DNA of 64,000 nucleotides from an uncultured Maribacter sp. (GTDB lineage: Bacteria; Bacteroidota; Bacteroidia; Flavobacteriales; Flavobacteriaceae). The position numbers were made by a program, and so were the translations under genes. The stretch spans positions 124,001 through 188,000 of the forward strand of contig NZ_CANMBB010000002.1 in the NCBI RefSeq assembly GCF_947495965.1. The letters are read 5' to 3'. The notes beneath the pieces were generated by a model. The model saw only the letters and a list, made by a program, of their open reading frames with translations. It was not told where the DNA came from and ran no database searches. This document shows positions 1 through 7,532 of the stretch, piece after piece (positions within the stretch are counted from its first letter, which is position 1; the number at the start of each line of letters is the position of its first letter).

Positions 1-2
1 AT

Positions 3-452
3 AAATTAGATCGCTTTTTAAGTAACGATACTATAGAATTAAAGGTTTGGGATCAAATAGAGATTATTGTTACAAGACAAACCAACTTAGGATGGGAAGT
101 CATTGTAAATAACAAACACAAAGGATTAGTATATTCTAATGAAGTGTTTAAAAAAATTGCAATAGGAGATACAATGCCTGCTTGCGTAAAAACAATTAGA
201 AAAGATAATAAGTTAGATATTTCTTTACAACCATTAGGAACTAGAGTTTTAGAACCTGCTGCGAATAAGATTTTTGAAATGCTAACTAAAGAAAACGGAT
301 TTTTACCTTTTAATGATAAGTCGTCTCCGGAAGAAATTACAACCACTTTTCAAATGAGTAAAAAGACTTTTAAGAAAGGAATAGGTAGTTTGTATAAAGA
401 AAGAAAAATAGAGATCAAAAAAGATGGTATTTATAGTATAAAATCAAATTAA
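3..452 (+). CDS. S1-domain RNA-binding protein, CvfB/YitL-like (3' part only)
   Basis: The reading frame is open at the left window edge, so only the last 149 residues are visible. They contain the end of an S1-like beta-barrel (pattern GWEVIVNNKHKGLVYSNEVF) followed by a basic C-terminal segment, residues about 95-149, that looks like a winged helix (MSKKTFKKGIGSLYKERKI). This order, S1 repeats then winged helix, is that of the CvfB/YitL family of RNA-binding regulators. The protein is cytoplasmic, with no membrane segment seen. It lies just upstream of the menaquinone genes, but a gap of about 160 bases follows. The function in this organism is inferred from family only. Confidence 0.8.
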   Translation, partial: KLDRFLSNDTIELKVWDQIEIIVTRQTNLGWEVIVNNKHKGLVYSNEVFKKIAIGDTMPACVKTIRKDNKLDISLQPLGTRVLEPAANKIFEMLTKENGFLPFNDKSSPEEITTTFQMSKKTFKKGIGSLYKERKIEIKKDGIYSIKSN

Positions 453-573
453 GACTCCTTGTATAATTATTTGGTTTTTAGTTGTTTATAAAATTTACTA
501 TATTTATTTATAATAAGAAAATAAAATTTAATTTTTCTTTTTAAAAAAAGAGTAGACATTCGGCTATTTTAAT

Positions 574-581
574 TAACTTTA
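574..581 (+). promoter_or_regulatory. candidate -7 promoter element (TAACTTTA) before the SPOR-like gene
   Basis: The octamer TAACTTTA is one base off the Bacteroidota -7 consensus TAnnTTTG and lies 32 bases before the ATG at 614. No clear -33 TTTG is visible, so this is a tentative call. Confidence 0.35.
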
Positions 582-613
582 GCCTGTTAAATTAGCCCCA
601 AAACTAATACTGC

Positions 614-1222
614 ATGCCATTTATAGAAGAAAGCGATTTATTAGAATTGCATAAAGATATTGATAAAGCTCAGATAATTAATGAGCGTTTACTGGATCAA
701 ATAAAAATTAAAAACAAAGAATTAAAAAAAAGTAATATTCAGCGTAATGTGCTTGCTGGTGTAACTGCTTTATTTTTAATAGGAACATTAGCTATAACCT
801 CATTTACAGCAGGTCTTAGTAGTTCTAATACTTTTAAAAAACAAAATAATACTAGTAACTTATTGGTTTCTATAGATAGTTTAGATGCTATTAAAAGCAG
901 AATAGACAATCTTAAAATTCAGAATGAAGAGTTAAGTTTGGTTAAAGAATTTTACTTAGCTAAAGAGTTTATAGAGAAAGAAAAAATTTATTCTGTGCAG
1001 GTTAAATCTTTTGTTGATAATAATGTTACTCTAGCTTCAGAAGCTTTAACAAATACACTTTTTGTAAAAACAAATCCTTTTTATTCCTATTCTTTAGGAA
1101 ATTTCCAAACTCTTAATGAAGCTCAAAAATTTAGAAAACAGTTGGTAGACCTAGGTTTTCAAGATGCTTTTGTTGCTTCTTATAAAGATGGAAAACGTAT
1201 TCAAATAGAAGATCCTTTTTAA
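614..1222 (+). CDS. coiled-coil single-pass membrane protein with SPOR-like C-terminus
   Basis: This 202-residue protein begins with a charged, helical N-terminus (about 5-45, coiled-coil-like). One transmembrane helix follows (about 48-70, AGVTALFLIGTLAITSFTAG), then a second coiled-coil stretch (about 85-130). The C-terminal part (about 132-200) contains YSVQVKSF, YSYSLGNFQTLNEAQKFRKQLVDLGFQDAFV, which has the layout of a SPOR domain that binds denuded peptidoglycan. This suggests a periplasm-facing envelope or cell-division-associated protein. It ends two bases before menA, so the two are probably co-transcribed. Identification of the SPOR domain is by pattern only. Confidence 0.65.
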   Translation: MPFIEESDLLELHKDIDKAQIINERLLDQIKIKNKELKKSNIQRNVLAGVTALFLIGTLAITSFTAGLSSSNTFKKQNNTSNLLVSIDSLDAIKSRIDNLKIQNEELSLVKEFYLAKEFIEKEKIYSVQVKSFVDNNVTLASEALTNTLFVKTNPFYSYSLGNFQTLNEAQKFRKQLVDLGFQDAFVASYKDGKRIQIEDPF

Positions 1223-1224
1223 TT

Positions 1225-2133
1225 TTGAATAAAGTAAACATCTGGTTAAATGCAGCTAGATTAAGAACGTTACCATTATCTATTTCAGGTATTTTAGTGG
1301 GTACTGCAATTGCTAATATGTATGGTTTTACAGACAATATTATTTTAGTTTTAGCTTTATGTACTACCATAGGTTTTCAAATAACTTCTAATTTTGCTAA
1401 TGATTATGGAGACGGAGTTAAAGGAACAGACAATGAAGACCGTATAGGCCCCAAAAGAGTACTGCAAAGTGGATTATTATCTAGAGCTCAATTAAAAAAA
1501 GGAATACTACTTTCTATTGGTATTAATATACTACTAGTTCTTGTATTGGTTTTCTATAGTTTTGGAATAGAAAATTGGAAATATATAATACTTTTTTTAA
1601 TTCTAGGTTCTTTTAGTATTTGGGCAGCTATAAAATATACCGTTGGTAAATCTGCTTACGGTTATAGAGGTTTAGGAGATGTTTTTGTCTTTCTTTTTTT
1701 TGGACTTCTAAGTGTTTTAGGAACACTTTTTTTATATGCTAAGTACATCACTTTTTTATCTGTATTGCCTGCTATTACAGTTGGAGCTCTAAGCACAGGA
1801 GTTCTAAACTTAAATAATTTAAGAGATTATAATTCTGATAAAAAAGCTTTAAAAAATACTGTAGTAGTAAAAATGGGATATGAGAATGGGAAAATTTACC
1901 ATTATATTTTATTAACAGTTGCAGTTTTATCTTTACTAGTATTTACTATTAAAATATATCAAAACTGGTTTGTTTTACTACCATTACTAGTTGTATTTCC
2001 TTTATTATTACATGCCAAAAGAGTTGTTACTACTTTGGAACCCATTAAATTAGATCCAGAACTTAAAAAATTAGCATTGACAACTTTTTTTATGTCAATA
2101 CTCATATATTTTTGTTACAATTATTTTTTGTAA
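1225..2133 (+). CDS. menA: 1,4-dihydroxy-2-naphthoate polyprenyltransferase
   Basis: MenA attaches the isoprenoid tail to 1,4-dihydroxy-2-naphthoate in the membrane, giving demethylmenaquinone. The 302-residue protein shows the UbiA-family aspartate motifs: NDYGDGVKGTDNEDR at residues 59-73 and NNLRDYNSDKK near 200, separated by hydrophobic helices (eight to nine in total). The frame begins with TTG two bases after the preceding stop, and no ATG lies near the conserved N-terminus (WLNAARLRTLPLSISGI), so TTG is chosen. Together with menC and menE downstream it forms part of the menaquinone pathway; menB, menD and menF are not in the window. Confidence 0.93.
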   Translation: MNKVNIWLNAARLRTLPLSISGILVGTAIANMYGFTDNIILVLALCTTIGFQITSNFANDYGDGVKGTDNEDRIGPKRVLQSGLLSRAQLKKGILLSIGINILLVLVLVFYSFGIENWKYIILFLILGSFSIWAAIKYTVGKSAYGYRGLGDVFVFLFFGLLSVLGTLFLYAKYITFLSVLPAITVGALSTGVLNLNNLRDYNSDKKALKNTVVVKMGYENGKIYHYILLTVAVLSLLVFTIKIYQNWFVLLPLLVVFPLLLHAKRVVTTLEPIKLDPELKKLALTTFFMSILIYFCYNYFL

Positions 2134-2138
2134 TTTTG
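2131..2138 (+). promoter_or_regulatory. candidate promoter -7 element (TAATTTTG) for the LytTR regulator
   Basis: TAATTTTG matches the Bacteroidota -7 consensus TAnnTTTG exactly and overlaps the menA stop. A TTTG lies at 2111-2114, slightly closer than the usual spacing. The TTG start at 2166 is 27 bases downstream, a normal leader length, which supports that start. Confidence 0.5.
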
Positions 2139-2165
2139 AGTTTAAACCAATTAAACTAAATAACC

Positions 2166-2918
2166 TTGGAACAACCAATTAAAATACTTATCGTAGAGGA
2201 CAATGTCATAATTGCGGATGATATGCAATCTATGTTAGAAGAAATTGGTTACGAGATTGTAGACAATGTTATAGTATATGAACAGGCTGTTGAAGTTCTA
2301 AAAACTCAGCAGGTAGACCTAGTTTTAATTGATATTATATTAGCATCTGATAAAACTGGAATTGATTTAGGTAAGCATATTCGCGATAATTATGATATTC
2401 CTTTTATTTTCGTAACATCTAACTCTGATAGAGCAACTGTTGAAAATGCAAAAACAGTAAAACCTAATGGGTATTTGGTAAAACCGTTTGAGCAGCAAGA
2501 CCTTTATACTTCTATAGAAATAGCACTTTCTAATTTTACTTATGGTGCTGCAGAAAAAAATGGTAATGTAGCTTCTTCAGAAGATGCTCCAATGTCTAAC
2601 TCTATTCTAAAAGATTCAATTTTTGTTAAAAAACAACATCTTTATTACAGAATTCAGTTTGGAGATATTCAATTTATAAAAGCAGACAATGTTTACTTAG
2701 AGGTAAATACTGTAGATAAAAAGTTTTTGGTTAGATCTCCTTTAAAAGACTATTTAGAGAAATTACCTAAAAACAAATTCTATAGAGCTCATAAATCATA
2801 CATAGTTAATGTGGATCATATAGATGCTATTAATTCTAAAGATATTATGATTAACAATAATTTAATTCCAATATCAAAAGATTTTAAAGAGTTTATTATT
2901 TCAGCAATGAACTCTTAA
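2166..2918 (+). CDS. LytTR-family response regulator
   Basis: This 250-residue two-domain regulator has an N-terminal receiver domain (about 5-122) with acidic pocket residues E11 and D12, the phospho-acceptor D56 (DLVLID) and the conserved Lys in VKPF. The C-terminal LytTR DNA-binding domain (about 150-245) shows FIKADNVYLEV, FYRAHKSYIVN and IPISK. It is the likely partner of the TPR/HisKA_2 kinase downstream at 3205. The start is TTG, as no ATG precedes the receiver domain. The pair sits between menA and menC, but nothing suggests it acts on quinone synthesis. Its target is unknown; nearby repeats suggest autoregulation. Confidence 0.92.
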   Translation: MEQPIKILIVEDNVIIADDMQSMLEEIGYEIVDNVIVYEQAVEVLKTQQVDLVLIDIILASDKTGIDLGKHIRDNYDIPFIFVTSNSDRATVENAKTVKPNGYLVKPFEQQDLYTSIEIALSNFTYGAAEKNGNVASSEDAPMSNSILKDSIFVKKQHLYYRIQFGDIQFIKADNVYLEVNTVDKKFLVRSPLKDYLEKLPKNKFYRAHKSYIVNVDHIDAINSKDIMINNNLIPISKDFKEFIISAMNS

Positions 2919-2935
2919 AAACAATATTTCAGTTT

Positions 2936-2965
2936 AAAAAGACGCCATAAATGGCGTTTTTTTAT
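2936..2965 (+). terminator. intrinsic terminator after the LytTR regulator
   Basis: The inverted repeat ACGCCA / TGGCGT at 2942-2947 and 2952-2957 is extended by an A-run before and a T-run after it. It is the usual form of a Rho-independent terminator. Confidence 0.8.
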
Positions 2966-2984
2966 TTTTTATGACCATCTAAAA

Positions 2985-3012
2985 CATCCATGAAATACGT
3001 ATTTTATCGATG
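2985..3012. promoter_or_regulatory. 28-base near-perfect palindrome centred on TACGTA
   Basis: The stretch is symmetric around 2998/2999, with a central AAATACGTATTT and outer arms CATC/GATG; only two of the fourteen base pairs mismatch. It lies about 190 bases before the kinase start, downstream of the regulator's terminator. It has no T-run, so it is more likely an operator than a terminator. The binding protein is unknown; the adjacent LytTR regulator is one candidate. Confidence 0.55.
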
Positions 3013-3040
3013 AAAAACACTTGTTTTTAATTATAGTCAA

Positions 3041-3077
3041 TTACACAACAATATTTAAGGGTTACACAACAATATTT
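3041..3077 (+). promoter_or_regulatory. tandem 16-base direct repeat, period 21 bases
   Basis: TTACACAACAATATTT occurs at 3041-3056 and again, identical, at 3062-3077. The 21-base period is two helical turns, which is the geometry of known LytTR-type binding sites (paired direct repeats). It lies about 130 bases upstream of the kinase gene. Binding by the neighbouring LytTR regulator is inference. Confidence 0.55.
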
Positions 3078-3204
3078 CTATAGTTTTCTACGGATAGAAT
3101 ATTTTTGAATGATATTAACGCGTGATAATTTTTTAATACTAATTGCGTTAAAACTAATACAAAAAGAAGAGTAATTATGTTTGAATTTGTTGCATTGTAA
3201 TACT

Positions 3205-5172
3205 ATGAGAAAACTGCTGAAAAAATTCTTACACGCCACTTTATTATGCTTCTTTATTGTTTCTGGGATTAATGCTCAGGATTCTCTAGACGTTAAACCT
3301 ACAGTTTTTAAAGAGTTTAAATTGCTAGAAAATGTAAATACTAGATTTAACTTCTTTTTTAATACTCCAAATAGATATACAGAGAATTCTGCATATGATT
3401 GGTTAGATTCGGTAAATTTATATTTAAATGAATCAGAACATAAGAACGATTCTACAGCTGTACAAAAGTATTCTGTTGTACAGTCTCAAATTCATTATGA
3501 TTTAGGGGATTATGATAAAAGTTTAGCTATTGCTAAAGAATTATATGAGAAAAAAGAAAGTTTAGGTGCAGACACTAAGCTTATAGTCTTAAACCTTTTA
3601 GATACAAACTATTCTAAGCTAGAACTTTATGCAAAGCAAATAGAAATTAGAAAGGAAAAGAAAGATTTAGGTATTACAGAAAACATTGCTTTCTACGATA
3701 TATATTCCAATTTAGGCCTCCATAGAAAAGCAATGGATGATTATTTTAAAGAGGAGAAAAAGTTTATTGCAGAGGATGATTTTTATGGACAAGCTGTTTT
3801 TTATAATAATGTTGGAAATTATTTACGTTTAGATAAATCTACCCCAACTGCATTAAGTACGTATAAGAAAGCGAAAGGTTTTGTTGATATTTATCTAAAC
3901 GATGTAACTAAAATAAAAACAGAAAAGCAATTATCTGAAGCCAACCACCTTAAAGGAATTATAGAAGGGAATATTGGAAAATGTCATGTTTTATTAAAAC
4001 AATATAGTGACGCTTTACCATATTTAGAAAGAAGTGTTGCTACTATAAAAGAATTTAATGCAGGTAAATTTTCTTCAGATGCGGTAGAAAATACTTTAGA
4101 AATAGCTGAGTGTTATTTGCAATTGGATGATTTAGAAAAAACTACCGATATTTTAAGTAGTTCCATTGCTCCAATTAAAACCGACAATATTCTAAAAAAA
4201 TATAAGCTATATGCTTCTTACTATAATAGAACGGGAGATTATAAAAATGCAACCGAATATTTAAATAAAGTTATTCGTTTAAAAGACTCCGTGAGCTTAA
4301 ATCAATCTTCATTAAAAAAGCAACAATTAGCAGCAGTTGTGGGACAAGATTTGGAGTATTCCAAAAAAATGATGGAGCAACAAAAGCAAGATTTAGAAGA
4401 TTCTAGAAATAAAATGATAGAGAAAGATGAGCGAATTAACATGGTTTTTATAACACTTGTATTTCTATTATTAGGTTTTGCAGGTTTAATTTATGCTTAT
4501 TTAAGAATTATAAAAAGTCAAAGACTAATTGTAGAACAAAAACATATTATTGAAAAGGCATTAGTAGAAAAAGATTCCCATTTAAAAGAAATACACCATA
4601 GGGTAAAAAATAATTTGCAAATGGTTTCTAGCTTATTAAGTCTTCAAACAAAGAATACAAGAAGTAAGTCTGCAATTGCTGCCTTAGAAGAAGGTAAAAG
4701 TAGGGTAAAGGCCATGGCTTTAATTCATCAAAAATTGTATCAAAATGAAGACCTTTCTGTTATTGAAATGCAAGGGTATATAGAGAGTTTAATAAATAGT
4801 GTACAGTCTGTTTATAAAAAAGGAGGTCATAATATTAATATAACTATTGATGCGGAAGGCGTAGAGCTAGATATTGATAGAGCAATCCCTTTTGGATTAA
4901 TGTTAAATGAGTTAGTTTCTAATTCTTTTAAATATGCTTTTCCAGATGATAATGCAGATGGTAAAATTTATATTCATCTAAGAAAAATGATAGGCAAAGA
5001 AGGCTTTTTTGAATACACTGATAATGGTGTAGGGTTACCAGAAGATACCGAAGTTAGAGCCGAAGCTTCTATGGGTATTCGCTTAATGAACCGTTTAGCA
5101 AACCAGCTTCAAACCAGCTTAAATACTGACAGAACAACGGAAGGAGTACGTTTTTGGTTTAATTTTAAATAA
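3205..5172 (+). CDS. TPR sensor histidine kinase, HisKA_2 type
   Basis: This 655-residue kinase has a signal peptide (KKFLHATLLCFFIVSGINAQ). A periplasmic TPR-rich region follows (about 60-385), then a coiled coil, one transmembrane helix (about 411-433, MVFITLVFLLLGFAGLIYAYL) and a cytoplasmic HisKA_2 box with EIHHRVKNNLQ (His464/465). The ATPase domain shows NELVSNSFKYAF and DNGVGLP. The frame stays open upstream to a TTG at 3181, but ATG 3205 directly precedes the signal peptide and is preferred. It very likely phosphorylates the LytTR regulator at 2166. This domain order is common in Flavobacteriia; the ligand is unknown. Confidence 0.9.
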   Translation: MRKLLKKFLHATLLCFFIVSGINAQDSLDVKPTVFKEFKLLENVNTRFNFFFNTPNRYTENSAYDWLDSVNLYLNESEHKNDSTAVQKYSVVQSQIHYDLGDYDKSLAIAKELYEKKESLGADTKLIVLNLLDTNYSKLELYAKQIEIRKEKKDLGITENIAFYDIYSNLGLHRKAMDDYFKEEKKFIAEDDFYGQAVFYNNVGNYLRLDKSTPTALSTYKKAKGFVDIYLNDVTKIKTEKQLSEANHLKGIIEGNIGKCHVLLKQYSDALPYLERSVATIKEFNAGKFSSDAVENTLEIAECYLQLDDLEKTTDILSSSIAPIKTDNILKKYKLYASYYNRTGDYKNATEYLNKVIRLKDSVSLNQSSLKKQQLAAVVGQDLEYSKKMMEQQKQDLEDSRNKMIEKDERINMVFITLVFLLLGFAGLIYAYLRIIKSQRLIVEQKHIIEKALVEKDSHLKEIHHRVKNNLQMVSSLLSLQTKNTRSKSAIAALEEGKSRVKAMALIHQKLYQNEDLSVIEMQGYIESLINSVQSVYKKGGHNINITIDAEGVELDIDRAIPFGLMLNELVSNSFKYAFPDDNADGKIYIHLRKMIGKEGFFEYTDNGVGLPEDTEVRAEASMGIRLMNRLANQLQTSLNTDRTTEGVRFWFNFK

Positions 5173-5305
5173 TGACACTCTTCAAAGCTACAATCTATGG
5201 TTAAAGTTTAAGAATTCATAAATTGTAAAATTTTTTATTTCTATTTTTAGAAAAAATATAACTAATCTACTTTTGTTATCTTACGGTACTTTTGAGTACA
5301 ATTTT

Positions 5306-5410
5306 ATGAAGCAATTTTGGAAAAAATCGTTTTATATAAACGACAATGATTTCTTTTCTTCTCTACGAGCAGAAATAATTAATTTACAATCTTTTGTGTT
5401 TGACAAATAA
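5306..5410 (+). pseudogene. possible 5' remnant of a plus-strand gene (34 codons)
   Basis: A short frame beginning MKQFWKKSFYI follows a TACTTTTG promoter-like octamer at 5287-5294. From about 5335 on it runs antisense through the truncated SDR remnant, so only the first ten or so codons can be original. I read it as the start of a lost gene joined to the SDR remnant by a deletion. No family is recognised and the call is weak. Confidence 0.3.
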
Positions 5411-5478
5411 GTTAAAGCTTCTCCAATACCAGAAGAAGCGCCAGTAATCCAAACAATTTTATTATTTATCCTTTTCAT
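5332..5478 (-). pseudogene. truncated short-chain dehydrogenase/reductase (N-terminal remnant)
   Basis: Read on the minus strand, the frame starts at ATG 5478 and encodes a clear Rossmann start: KIVWITGASSGIGEAL with the TGxxxGIG cofactor motif, then CKLIISARREE, the usual second strand and NADP-binding arginines. It stops after 48 codons, where an intact SDR has about 240-270. The catalytic YxxxK region is missing, so it cannot be an enzyme. The 3' part is deleted up to about 5335. Its intact paralogue is not in the window, apart from the distantly related fabG. Confidence 0.75.
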
Positions 5479-5526
5479 TAAAATGTTTTTACTGCTTAAA
5501 AATATAGTTAAATTTGATAGGTATAT

Positions 5527-6579
5527 ATGAAAGCTACCTATAAAAAATATAATTTAATATTTAAACAAGCGAGTGGTACCTCTAGAGGGGTGTTAACTAA
5601 TAAAGAAACTTGGTTTATTATTCTAGAAGAAAACGGAAAAAAGGGAATTGGTGAATGTGGTCTTTTTAGAGGGTTAAGTATAGATGATGTTCCTGAATAT
5701 GAAAAAAAACTTAAATGGGTAGTAGCTAATATTCATTTAAGATTAGAAATTTTATTAGAAGAATTAATTCATTTCCCAAGTATTCAATTTGGTTTAGAGC
5801 AAGCTTTTTTATCTTTAAATTCAGAGGACTCTTTTTCTCTTTTTCCATCTAACTTTATAAATAATAATGCTTCAATACCCATAAACGGTTTAATTTGGAT
5901 GGGAGATGAGGATTTTATGTTAAAACAAATTGAAGAAAAATTACAGGAAGGCTTTAATTGTATAAAGTTAAAGATTGGAGCAATAGATTTTTCTAAAGAA
6001 TTAGCACTAATAGAATCTATTAGAAAAAAGTTTACGCCTAAGGAAATAGAATTAAGAGTAGATGCTAATGGTGCATTTACTGTAGAAGAAGCATTAACTA
6101 AATTAAAACAATTAGCACAATTTAAAATTCATTCTATAGAACAACCTATTAAACAAGGTAATATTTTAGATATGAAAGTTTTGTGTAATTCAACCCCTTT
6201 ACCTATTGCATTAGATGAGGAGTTAATTGGAGTTTTTACAATTGCCGAGAAAGAAAAATTATTACAAACAATAAAGCCGCAATATATAATCCTTAAACCA
6301 AGTTTGGTTGGTGGTTTTAAGGGGAGTTTAGAATGGATTACTTTAGCAGAAAAATATAATGTTGGTTGGTGGGTAACCAGCGCTTTAGAAAGTAATATTG
6401 GTTTAAATGCAATTGCGCAATGGACGTATACACTTTCTAATAAAATGCCGCAAGGACTTGGAACAGGGGCCTTATTTACAAATAATTTTACTAGTCCGTT
6501 ATATGTAGAAAACGGAAAGTTATTCCATAGTAAATTTGTAGGTTGGCAAAATAATTTAATAGAAGATTTATGTATATAG
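5527..6579 (+). CDS. menC: o-succinylbenzoate synthase
   Basis: MenC dehydrates SHCHC to o-succinylbenzoate in menaquinone synthesis. The 350-residue protein is an enolase-superfamily member with the expected sequence of active-site motifs: KLKIG (about residue 148, acid/base Lys), the metal ligands in VDANGAF (about 178), IEQPI (about 204) and ALDEE (about 229), and the second catalytic Lys in ILKPSLVGG (about 257). It overlaps the CPBP protease gene by ten bases, so it is translationally linked to CPBP and menE. The ATG start gives the normal family length. Confidence 0.92.
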   Translation: MKATYKKYNLIFKQASGTSRGVLTNKETWFIILEENGKKGIGECGLFRGLSIDDVPEYEKKLKWVVANIHLRLEILLEELIHFPSIQFGLEQAFLSLNSEDSFSLFPSNFINNNASIPINGLIWMGDEDFMLKQIEEKLQEGFNCIKLKIGAIDFSKELALIESIRKKFTPKEIELRVDANGAFTVEEALTKLKQLAQFKIHSIEQPIKQGNILDMKVLCNSTPLPIALDEELIGVFTIAEKEKLLQTIKPQYIILKPSLVGGFKGSLEWITLAEKYNVGWWVTSALESNIGLNAIAQWTYTLSNKMPQGLGTGALFTNNFTSPLYVENGKLFHSKFVGWQNNLIEDLCI

Positions 6580-7532
6580 AACAAGGGTTTAAAGGAAGAG
6601 AAGATTTTTGGAGATATATTATTGGTGTATTAATTATTTTTGTGGGTTGGCAAATTTTAGGAATGATTCCTTTAATGATTGGTCTTGCGTCTAAAGTAGA
6701 TGGTTTAGGAAATTTACCAACAGATGTAGCGGGAATGAGCTCTTTATTGGGGTCTAATATGTTTCTTTTTTTAATGTTAGTATCTTTTGCTTTTGGTCTT
6801 GTAGCTACATTTTTTACCACTTCTGTATTACACCAGCAAAAAATAGTTGCGCTAACTACTTCCAGAAAAAAAATAGATTGGAGAAGAGTGTTTTTCTCTT
6901 TTGGTTTATGGGGAATAGTATCCGTTGTATTAATTTTGTTAGATATTTACCTATCTCCAGATGATTATGTCTTAAACTTTAAGTTAAGACCATTTCTTAT
7001 TCTTGCCGTAATAAGTATTATTCTTATTCCAATACAAACAAGTTTTGAAGAATATTTTTTAAGAGGATATTTAATGCAAGGAATAGGAATTGTAGCTAAA
7101 AATAAATGGCTTCCTTTGGTTATTACCTCTGTAATTTTTGGGCTATTACATTTAGCCAATCCTGAAGTGGATAAATTAGGGTACGGCATTATGGTATTCT
7201 ATATAGGAACTGGTTTTTTTCTAGGCATTTTAACTTTAATGGATGAAGGTCTAGAGTTGGCGTTAGGTTTTCATGCTGCAAACAATTTAATTACAGCATT
7301 GCTTGTAACGGCAGATTGGACAGCTTTTCAGACCGATTCTATTTACAGAGATATCTCTAACCCAGAATTAGGTTTAGATGTTTTTGTTCCAATTTTTGTG
7401 ATTTTTCCTATTCTACTCTATATTTTTTCTAAAAAGTATAATTGGACCAATTGGAAAGAACGTCTTACAGGAGAAATTGTATCTAAAGAAGAATTTTTAG
7501 AAGAGAAAATTGAAGAAATTGGATTGGAATAA
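6570..7532 (+). CDS. CPBP-family intramembrane metalloprotease
   Basis: This 320-residue polytopic membrane protein has about eight helices and the Abi/CPBP motifs in order: EEYFLRG (EExxxR, about residues 156-162), FGLLHLANP (about 189-197) and a later histidine in FHAANN (about 235). In this superfamily the Glu and His residues bind the catalytic metal in the membrane. The C-terminal tail (about 300-320) is acidic and cytoplasmic. It is embedded between menC and menE with overlaps on both sides (10 and 23 bases), an arrangement often seen in flavobacteria; whether it has any role in menaquinone metabolism is unknown. Confidence 0.88.
   Translation: MYIEQGFKGREDFWRYIIGVLIIFVGWQILGMIPLMIGLASKVDGLGNLPTDVAGMSSLLGSNMFLFLMLVSFAFGLVATFFTTSVLHQQKIVALTTSRKKIDWRRVFFSFGLWGIVSVVLILLDIYLSPDDYVLNFKLRPFLILAVISIILIPIQTSFEEYFLRGYLMQGIGIVAKNKWLPLVITSVIFGLLHLANPEVDKLGYGIMVFYIGTGFFLGILTLMDEGLELALGFHAANNLITALLVTADWTAFQTDSIYRDISNPELGLDVFVPIFVIFPILLYIFSKKYNWTNWKERLTGEIVSKEEFLEEKIEEIGLE

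Larger units (their letters stand above)
5173..5526. other. 354-base gap holding a deletion scar
   Basis: This gap between the kinase and menC holds the SDR remnant (minus), the short plus-strand remnant and two TACTTTTG octamers (about 5268 and 5287-5294). No RNA gene or intact coding sequence is seen. Confidence 0.6.

Noticed and set aside
6129-6584. 151-codon minus-strand frame over menC
   Set aside because: It is antisense to the conserved half of menC and shows no domain or promoter.
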